Shown here one piece after another: positions 29,501 through 33,670 of a stretch of 33,670 nt of DNA. The stretch is from Bacteroidales bacterium (GTDB lineage Bacteria > Bacteroidota > Bacteroidia > Bacteroidales > UBA932): contig JAFRXO010000013.1 of the NCBI GenBank assembly GCA_017443465.1, positions 1 to 33,670 of the forward strand, written 5' to 3'. Below the pieces are notes generated by a model. It worked only from the letters and a program-made list of their open reading frames with translations, did no database searches and was not told the DNA's origin. Made by a program: the position numbers and the translations under genes. The first letter of the stretch is position 1, and each line of letters starts with the position of its first letter.

Positions 29501-29660
29501 CTTCGAAACCGAAGTCATATTCCTGGAAATTCCGGAAACCGTCGGGCGCGAGGGCCAGACCGGTAGGCCTTCCGTCGGTATCTCCGATTCTCCAAATTAC
29601 ATTATCCTTGTTGCAGGAAAGAAGTGCCGCAAGGCAAAGAATGGCGAGTATTTTTTTCAT
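26505..29660 (-). CDS. GH92 alpha-mannosidase lipoprotein with an N-terminal PL4-like carbohydrate-binding module
   Basis: A 1051-residue exported enzyme. The lipobox LLSC (Cys16) marks a lipid-anchored protein, likely on the outer membrane or in the periplasm. Residues about 20-210 resemble the C-terminal beta-sandwich of family 4 rhamnogalacturonan lyases (WRIGDTDGRPTG at the start, then VLPGPVDIWAGTW, WRTHEIHILFGL, YRLDLKLADY). A linker beta domain follows. The GH92 region begins near 308 (VDTRIGTGHSRWMIAPGP) and contains CFSHIHEWTLGG (about 368) and the hallmark GDEDQGQMSAW (about 940). GH92 enzymes are calcium-dependent exo-acting alpha-mannosidases that strip mannose from N-glycans and yeast mannan. 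No SusC/SusD pair or regulator is nearby, so it is not in a typical utilisation locus. Linkage preference cannot be judged from sequence. Promoter at 29678-29685. Confidence 0.9.
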   Translation of the reverse strand: MKKILAILCLAALLSCNKDNVIWRIGDTDGRPTGLALAPDGFRNFQEYDFGFEDKYYLVGHSSPEKDFPYVLPGPVDIWAGTWSTAGWRTHEIHILFGLDKKPSKGSYRLDLKLADYEKRFLPLVKVSVNSKVFKEQIGDGTEEFLNQKNATSREPVADTLSISGDFSTATPMTISLPLEAGDLLEGGNEAVITIIEGGWILFDAVELCGTSSIKVQKPSGVYARKVEAAEYQLDENSQALLVDLEHLDGVQKIDVRLDGKTILEKEIDGGRYCLEAPMPAVQDPVTSNYEVLCGKRKIASGKVERAPKSIQTPADYVDTRIGTGHSRWMIAPGPWMPFSMVKMAPDNQNSGWQSGYQPSFESVACFSHIHEWTLGGLGLMATNGPLMTVPGHEQKPDEGYRSRIDKQTEKAPIGYYSVILEDYGILAELTATTRCGVERFNFPADREGNRIQVDFNIPHEYRTFIRDAAVRRISDTCIEGECHLYSPGVWSRDADQDYVLHFVFEFDRPLGKMGCWKEADVTEDVPAFKWEQCVKGGFYVEVPGGGTVGVRTGISPVSIQGARENLQKEVTEPFGWDFDAVRENQKKVWNDIFERVAVKTEDRLEKVKFYNNMYRATCGRNIWSDLNGEWISTDGRLCKVADPSDDVMLGCDAFWNTFWNLNQYWNLVIPEWSSRWVRSQLSLYDANGWLAKGPAGLNYIPVMVAEHEIPLLVGACQMGIGGFDPEKVLQAAVKMQTTPGRKVFKGFAGNRDLAAYMKYHYVPYDLGRFSNTMEYSFDDWTVGQLAKALGHEDVYRRFNDRGYWWKNVIDDEGYCHMKDSHGNWMEDFDFFRSGANRHYVEGNAWQLTFFVPQDVPELVEMLGKDRFTERLEWGFNQDEKWRYNAPGDQYWDHPVCHGNQQSMHFAWLFNYAGQPWDTQKWSRSILDRYYGIGTGNAYLGDEDQGQMSAWAVMVALGLFQMDGGCSVEPRYEIGSPVFEEVVIDLGGRYGRGDRFVIKANGTSRKNIYVQSAKLNGKPLESFWFPASELLGGGTLELEMGPEPNKEWGLK

Positions 29661-29677
29661 ATAGGAATGGATTTATT

Positions 29678-29685
29678 CAAATATA
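29678..29685 (-). promoter_or_regulatory. -7 promoter element of the GH92 gene
   Basis: TATATTTG on the minus strand, 17 bases before the ATG of the GH92 gene. Confidence 0.6.
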
Positions 29686-29728
29686 GATAAAAAAACTTAA
29701 TAATATAAATGAATCCGCGAATAACGTG

Positions 29729-29752
29729 TCCTTGCGAAAGTCGCCGCAAGGA
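29729..29752. repeat. 8-bp inverted repeat inside the zinc-ribbon promoter
   Basis: TCCTTGCG (29729-29736) and CGCAAGGA (29745-29752) are perfect inverted copies with an eight-base spacer. They start over the -33 TTG and end two bases before the -7 element. This position suits a repressor or activator dimer. A hairpin without T-run is the alternative. Confidence 0.6.
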
Positions 29753-29762
29753 TTTATATTTG
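29732..29762 (+). promoter_or_regulatory. Promoter of the zinc-ribbon/hydrolase pair
   Basis: TTG at 29732-29734, a 20-base spacer and TATATTTG at 29755-29762, 19 bases before the ATG at 29782. Confidence 0.75.
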
Positions 29763-29781
29763 TATAAACATATGCTGAAAA

Positions 29782-30054
29782 ATGGAACAGAAATTTTGTC
29801 AGAGTTGCGGAATGCCGCTCACGGAGGTATTGCTCGGCACCAATGCTGACGGCAGCAAGAACGAAGATTACTGCATCTATTGCTATAAGGACGGGGCGTT
29901 CACGAACGACTGCACGATGGATGAGATGATCGAATTCTGCGCTCAGTTCGTCGATGAGGTGAACAAGAATATGCCGAAACCCGTCACTAAGGAGGAGTAC
30001 AAGCAGATGATGCACCGGTACTTCCCGATGCTCAAGCGCTGGAAACAGAAATAA
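29782..30054 (+). CDS. Putative zinc-ribbon protein
   Basis: A 90-residue soluble protein. The N-terminal half is a zinc ribbon: Cys6-x2-Cys9 (CQSCGMPL) and Cys31-x2-Cys34 (CIYC), plus Cys44. This matches the small 'putative zinc ribbon' family common in gut anaerobes. The C-terminal half (about 45-90) is helical, with MDEMIEFCAQFVDEVNK and YKQMMHRYFPMLKRW. Molecular function is not known; binding of a nucleic acid or protein partner would be a guess. It has a good promoter that overlaps an inverted repeat, and ends nine bases before a secreted alpha/beta hydrolase with which it is probably co-transcribed. Confidence 0.87.
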   Translation: MEQKFCQSCGMPLTEVLLGTNADGSKNEDYCIYCYKDGAFTNDCTMDEMIEFCAQFVDEVNKNMPKPVTKEEYKQMMHRYFPMLKRWKQK

Positions 30055-30063
30055 GACTTATAT

Positions 30064-31362
30064 ATGAAGCATTTATATCTCATAACCCTGCTGTTGTTCT
30101 CCCTGCCGTTCCTTTCTGCCGCCCAGACGGGTACCTGGTCAGGGAAACTCGATGTCCAGGGGACGAAACTGTCGATCGTTTTCCATCTGGACGGAGACAA
30201 GCCCTCGGCGGATTCTCCGGATCAGGGCGTGAAAGGCATACCGATCCAGTTGGAAAAATCCGCCACCGGAAACGTAAAGATCTCGATCCCGTCGATCGGT
30301 GCAAACTATGAAGGTCTATGGATGGGCAACAAGATAGTAGGGTCTTTCACTCAAATGGGCGTCTCCTTCCCTCTGACCCTCACTGAGGGAGAGGAGAAGA
30401 TGAACCGGCCGCAGACTCCCCAGGGACCGTTCCCTTATGCTACTGAAGAAGTGACCTTTACGAACGGAGATGCCGTGCTGAAGGGGACGCTGGTTCTGCC
30501 TGAGGGTTGTTCGCGCAAGACGCCCGTACTTATTATGGTTACTGGCAGCGGCCTTCAGAACCGTGACGAGGAAATATTTGAGCACAAGCCTTTTGCAGTC
30601 GTCGCGGATGCGCTTGCCCGTGCAGGGATCGCCACTTTGCGTTATGACGACAGGGGATTTGGCGAATCGACCGGAGATATCGTCAACTGCACTACCGAGG
30701 ACCTGAAGAACGACGCCCTTGCGGGCATAAAGCTTCTCAGGGAGCGCTTTGACAAGGTAGGTGTCCTCGGTCACAGCGAAGGTGGTACCATCGCATTGAT
30801 GCTGGCTTCGGAAAAGCAGGCCGATTTCATCGTCAGCCTGGCCGGTATGGTCCTTTCCGGAGCGGAGACCCTGGTCTGGCAGAGCAGGACGGCCCTCCTT
30901 GCCGCCGGATTCCCGGAATCGACCGTAGAAGAGTATTGCAAGGTCATATCCGAGGCCTATCACGTGAGGGTCCACGGCGGAAGGATGCCCCAGGCTGACA
31001 ATCTGGACCTTCCCGACGAGCTGAAGCAGAATTATATTTCCGTGCTGACGCAGATACAGAGCCCTTATATGATCAGATTCCTCTCCCTGGACATGCGTCC
31101 CCTGCTTGAAAGCATCACCTGCCCGGTCCTTGCCCTCAATGGCACTAAGGACATCCAGGTAGAGTATGAAGGCAATCTCGGAGCCCTTCGCAGCGGCCTG
31201 CCTGCCAATCCAAGGAACATGATCGAACCTGTCGAGGGGGTGAACCATCTGTTCCAGCACTGCGCTACCGGGGCCGTCAACGAATATCGTGAAATAGAGG
31301 AAACATTTGCGCCTGAGGCGCTTGAGAAGATTGTCCGGTGGCTGTCGCAGGAGACCGACTGA
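30064..31362 (+). CDS. Secreted alpha/beta hydrolase (serine peptidase/esterase-like)
   Basis: A 432-residue exported enzyme. The signal peptide is at 1-20 (cleavage near SAA-QT). An N-terminal beta-rich domain (about 21-125) repeats patterns such as GTWSGKLDVQGTKLSIVFHL, as in other Bacteroidota hydrolases of this type. The alpha/beta hydrolase domain starts near TEEVTFTNGDAVLKGTLVLP. It has an oxyanion-type VTGSGLQNRDE, the DDRGFGES motif, the nucleophile Ser238 in GHSEGG, the acid in LNGTKDIQV and the His in GVNHLFQH. Such proteins are often annotated as S9-like peptidases or acyl esterases; the actual substrate is unknown. It follows the zinc-ribbon gene by nine bases, and a symporter gene starts 35 bases after it. 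Confidence 0.87.
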   Translation: MKHLYLITLLLFSLPFLSAAQTGTWSGKLDVQGTKLSIVFHLDGDKPSADSPDQGVKGIPIQLEKSATGNVKISIPSIGANYEGLWMGNKIVGSFTQMGVSFPLTLTEGEEKMNRPQTPQGPFPYATEEVTFTNGDAVLKGTLVLPEGCSRKTPVLIMVTGSGLQNRDEEIFEHKPFAVVADALARAGIATLRYDDRGFGESTGDIVNCTTEDLKNDALAGIKLLRERFDKVGVLGHSEGGTIALMLASEKQADFIVSLAGMVLSGAETLVWQSRTALLAAGFPESTVEEYCKVISEAYHVRVHGGRMPQADNLDLPDELKQNYISVLTQIQSPYMIRFLSLDMRPLLESITCPVLALNGTKDIQVEYEGNLGALRSGLPANPRNMIEPVEGVNHLFQHCATGAVNEYREIEETFAPEALEKIVRWLSQETD

Positions 31363-31385
31363 TCACCGGTAAAAAATCTTTTTAT

Positions 31386-31393
31386 TACATTTA
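31386..31393 (+). promoter_or_regulatory. Possible -7 promoter element of the symporter gene
   Basis: TACATTTA differs from TAnnTTTG only at the last base and lies four bases before the ATG at 31398. This would make a nearly leaderless transcript. Co-transcription with the upstream hydrolase is equally likely. Confidence 0.3.
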
Positions 31394-31397
31394 CGGC

Positions 31398-32981
31398 ATG
31401 TTACTGAAGATTTTACTCCTGATCCTGTTCTTCGCGGTGATGATCGGCGTCGGCATCTACTGCCGCAGGACCGCATCCGACGTGCAGGGTTTCGTGCTCG
31501 GAGGCCGCAACGTAGGCTCCTGGCTCACCGCTTTCGCATTCGGCACATCTTATTTTTCGGCAGTCATCTTCGTGGGATATGCCGGACAGTTCGGCTGGAA
31601 GTACGGCCTCTCCGCCACCTGGATTGGTATCGGCAACGCCCTTATCGGCTCGCTGCTGGCCTGGAGGATCCTGGGGCGGAGGACACGCCTGATGACTCAA
31701 TATCTCCAGAGCGCCACTATGCCCGATTTCTTCGGGAAGCGCTTCTTCAGCGGGGCGCTCAAGGTAGCCGCGTCAGTTATCGTCTTCGTCTTCCTCATCC
31801 CTTATACGGCATCATTGTATAACGGATTGTCAAGACTTTTCAGCATGGCGTTCAATGTCGATTACCTGTGGTGCGTGCTGGCTATGGCGGTGCTTACGGG
31901 CATATACGTTCTTGTAGGAGGATATATGGCGACCGCAGTGAACGATTTCATTCAGGGTATGATCATGCTGGTTGGTATTTGCGCGGTGATAGTCGCCGTA
32001 CTCAACGGCAACGGTGGATTCAGTTCTGCGGTGGCGAGCCTTTCAAATATCCAGTCAGAAGTCGCCCCTGAACTTAACGGCGCATTCGTGTCATTCCTGG
32101 GACCGCAGCCGATATACCTTCTTGGAGTCGTGCTGCTGACTTCCCTGGGAACCTGGGGACTGCCTCAGATGGTGGGCAAGTTCTACGCAATCCGCAACGA
32201 GGCCGCCATCCGCAAGGGAACGTTCATCTCCACGTTCTTCGCAATCATCGTGGCAGGAGGCTGCTATTTCCTCGGCGGATTCGGCAGGCTCTACGGCCAG
32301 AGCATCGAATATACTGCTGCAGGCACTCCGGTTTATGACAGCATTGTGCCGTCGATGCTGGCTTCACTCCCTGACCTTATGATCGGAGTGGTAATCATCC
32401 TGGTGCTTTCGGCTTCGATGTCAACCCTTTCCTCGCTGGTGCTCACCTCCGGGTCGACCCTCACCCTGGACATAATCGACCCGGCCGTCGCCAAGGTCCG
32501 CAAAGGAGTCCGGATGAATGACCGCAGGCAACTCCTCTGCATCCGTCTGCTGGTGCTCTTCTTCATTCTGGTCTCTTCGGTCCTCGCAATTGTACAGGCA
32601 AAGAGTTCCGTGACCTTCATCGCCCAGCTGATGGGTATTTCGTGGGGAGCGCTTGCAGGAGCCTTCCTGGCCCCGTTCCTTTACGGCCTTTACTGGAAAC
32701 GTACTACGTCCGCATCGGTCTGGGCCTCCTTCATCGCTGGCGTGGCCGTAATGTGCGGATGTATGTACTGCACTTTCACCGGCAAGGTTTTCATCAGCCC
32801 GTACTTCACTTCGCCCATCAATGCAGGCGTTCTGGCGATGCTGCTGGGCCTGGTCATAGTCCCTGTGGTGAGCCTTGTCAGCAGGATGGGCCACAAAGAG
32901 GAAGTCAGGCGGATGTTCGCCTGCTACGACAACACTGTCGTCGTCCACGCATCGACCTCGCTTGTGGACGAAGAAAACTGA
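31398..32981 (+). CDS. Sodium:solute symporter (SSS/SLC5 family)
   Basis: A 527-residue polytopic inner-membrane protein with about thirteen hydrophobic segments. It starts at MLLKILLLILFFAVMIGVGIY; the open frame upstream to 31338 is polar and unsupported. Family features visible are the early GFVLGGRNVGSWLTAFAFGTSYFSAVIFVG region (first helices and the sodium-site segment), YVLVGGYMATAVNDFIQGMIM and the LSASMSTLSSLVLTSGSTLTLDII region of the eighth to ninth helices with Ser/Thr residues typical of the Na2 site. The family couples sodium entry to uptake of sugars, amino acids, nucleosides or sialic acid. Substrate cannot be assigned here; proline is one candidate because of general similarity. 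It lies downstream of a secreted hydrolase, so uptake of a hydrolysis product is conceivable but unproven. Confidence 0.9.
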   Translation: MLLKILLLILFFAVMIGVGIYCRRTASDVQGFVLGGRNVGSWLTAFAFGTSYFSAVIFVGYAGQFGWKYGLSATWIGIGNALIGSLLAWRILGRRTRLMTQYLQSATMPDFFGKRFFSGALKVAASVIVFVFLIPYTASLYNGLSRLFSMAFNVDYLWCVLAMAVLTGIYVLVGGYMATAVNDFIQGMIMLVGICAVIVAVLNGNGGFSSAVASLSNIQSEVAPELNGAFVSFLGPQPIYLLGVVLLTSLGTWGLPQMVGKFYAIRNEAAIRKGTFISTFFAIIVAGGCYFLGGFGRLYGQSIEYTAAGTPVYDSIVPSMLASLPDLMIGVVIILVLSASMSTLSSLVLTSGSTLTLDIIDPAVAKVRKGVRMNDRRQLLCIRLLVLFFILVSSVLAIVQAKSSVTFIAQLMGISWGALAGAFLAPFLYGLYWKRTTSASVWASFIAGVAVMCGCMYCTFTGKVFISPYFTSPINAGVLAMLLGLVIVPVVSLVSRMGHKEEVRRMFACYDNTVVVHASTSLVDEEN

Positions 32982-32986
32982 TACTG

Positions 32987-33631
32987 TCAGAAGACGAAGG
33001 TGTAGCCTACGCCCAGAAGATGACAGGCGGCAGTATGGCCGGCCTGGTCAAAGAGGTGGTACATATAGAACAAGTCCAGCGAGTGTCCGCCTCCAAGGCT
33101 GATGTCGGAGCCTGCGTAGTGGAGTGAACGGATCCATCCCTTGCCGTCCAGGCTGCTGAAATACTCGTACATCAGATAGGGGGTGAAGATGCTGTCCGGA
33201 ATCTTGTATTGTCCGCGCAGCCTTGTCCTGAGGGTATTGCTGAACGATTTGGAGGCAGGGTTGTATGCCAGTTCGTATTTCTCCCTCAGGGCCACTGCGA
33301 GGCCGTCGCGCTTAAGGGTTTCGGTGAAGCAGAGTACTCCTTTGTGCAGTTCCATTTTCCCGGCCGAAGGGATGCTCCAGTATTCATAGCTGAGGTCTCC
33401 CTTGAGCCAGCTGTTGAAATTATATCCTCCGCCGGCCATCGCGAACCAGCATTCCGTGCTGCGCAGGTTGTCGAAGGAACGGTGTTCCAGACGGGCCATC
33501 GCATATGGCGCTCCGAAGGACTTCACAAGTTGGATACTGCTCCAGGTTCCGAAGTCGGATTCGGACTGGGCATTGGCCCGTGCGGCGGATATCGCCAGTA
33601 CGGACAGGATGATAATAAAAGACTTTTTCAT
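32987..33631 (-). CDS. DUF2490 outer-membrane beta-barrel protein
   Basis: A 214-residue exported protein. The signal peptide is at 1-22 (cleavage at ANA-Q). The mature part starts with DFGTWSSIQLVKSF, a typical DUF2490 opening, and continues with alternating aromatic strands (ARLEHRSFDN, GGGYNFNSWLKGDLSYEYW, LREKYELAYN, LRTRLRGQYKI, TPYLMYEYFSS, HSLDLFYMYHLF). It ends in VGYTFVF, with a C-terminal Phe as expected for an outer-membrane beta-barrel. The function of the family is unknown. It is convergent with the symporter, five bases apart, and has its own promoter at 33647-33654. Confidence 0.87.
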   Translation of the reverse strand: MKKSFIIILSVLAISAARANAQSESDFGTWSSIQLVKSFGAPYAMARLEHRSFDNLRSTECWFAMAGGGYNFNSWLKGDLSYEYWSIPSAGKMELHKGVLCFTETLKRDGLAVALREKYELAYNPASKSFSNTLRTRLRGQYKIPDSIFTPYLMYEYFSSLDGKGWIRSLHYAGSDISLGGGHSLDLFYMYHLFDQAGHTAACHLLGVGYTFVF

Positions 33632-33646
33632 ACGCTACTAACTTCA

Positions 33647-33654
33647 CAAAGGTA
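33647..33654 (-). promoter_or_regulatory. -7 promoter element of the DUF2490 gene
   Basis: TACCTTTG on the minus strand, 15 bases before the ATG. The -33 region falls at or beyond the end of the window. Confidence 0.6.
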
Positions 33655-33670
33655 CAAATTAAATTTTCTG

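Noticed and set aside
28209-29690. A 493-codon open frame antisense to the GH92 gene
   Set aside because: It mirrors a clear GH92 gene with all family motifs and has low-complexity composition and no promoter.

Overview
The window looks like a chromosomal segment of a Bacteroidales (Bacteroidota) bacterium, probably a gut or rumen type. The evidence is the repeated Bacteroidota promoter signature TAnnTTTG (about ten clear copies, some with a TTTG/TTG about 20 bases upstream), the lack of Shine-Dalgarno sequences, a type III glutamine synthetase, a GH92 mannosidase lipoprotein, DUF2490 and C1B peptidases, and fairly high GC. No phage, insertion sequence, CRISPR or rRNA is visible. This is mostly core genome, tightly packed.

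Layout. 1-4.1 kb: the 3' end of GAPDH with a strong terminator, a GH25 lysozyme, rubrerythrin, and a secreted C1 peptidase followed by phosphatidylserine synthase. 4.1-8.8 kb: a small alpha/beta hydrolase, a class I aminotransferase, then a three-gene operon (unknown lipoprotein, DEDDy 3'-5' exonuclease, RlmI-type rRNA methyltransferase). 8.8-9.3 kb: tRNA-Cys with a near-perfect promoter and terminator, then a structured leader. 9.3-24.0 kb: a nitrogen-assimilation cluster on the + strand, glnN-gltB-gltD-pyrG-purF-like-P-II-amtB-asnB. 24.0-26.5 kb: an unknown lipoprotein (-), a DUF362 protein and a small secreted protein. 26.5-33.7 kb: a GH92 alpha-mannosidase (-), a zinc-ribbon protein with a secreted alpha/beta hydrolase, a sodium:solute symporter, and a DUF2490 beta-barrel (-).

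How the genes work together. The central cluster is a coherent glutamine economy. AmtB brings in ammonium under P-II control, GlnN makes glutamine, and GltBD turns glutamine plus 2-oxoglutarate into glutamate. PyrG, the PurF-like enzyme and AsnB are glutamine-dependent amidotransferases that spend glutamine on CTP, phosphoribosylamine and asparagine. Gene spacing is small (overlaps to about 124 bases), so much of it may be one transcript.

The most interesting signal is directly upstream of glnN. A 24-codon ORF (9063-9137) has seven Gln (CAG) codons and three Asn codons packed into 13 positions. It folds into a hairpin and is followed by a 13-bp terminator-like hairpin just before glnN. This has the layout of a glutamine-responsive attenuator or a structured cis-regulatory RNA; the mechanism is inference, and the sequence and pairings are seen directly.
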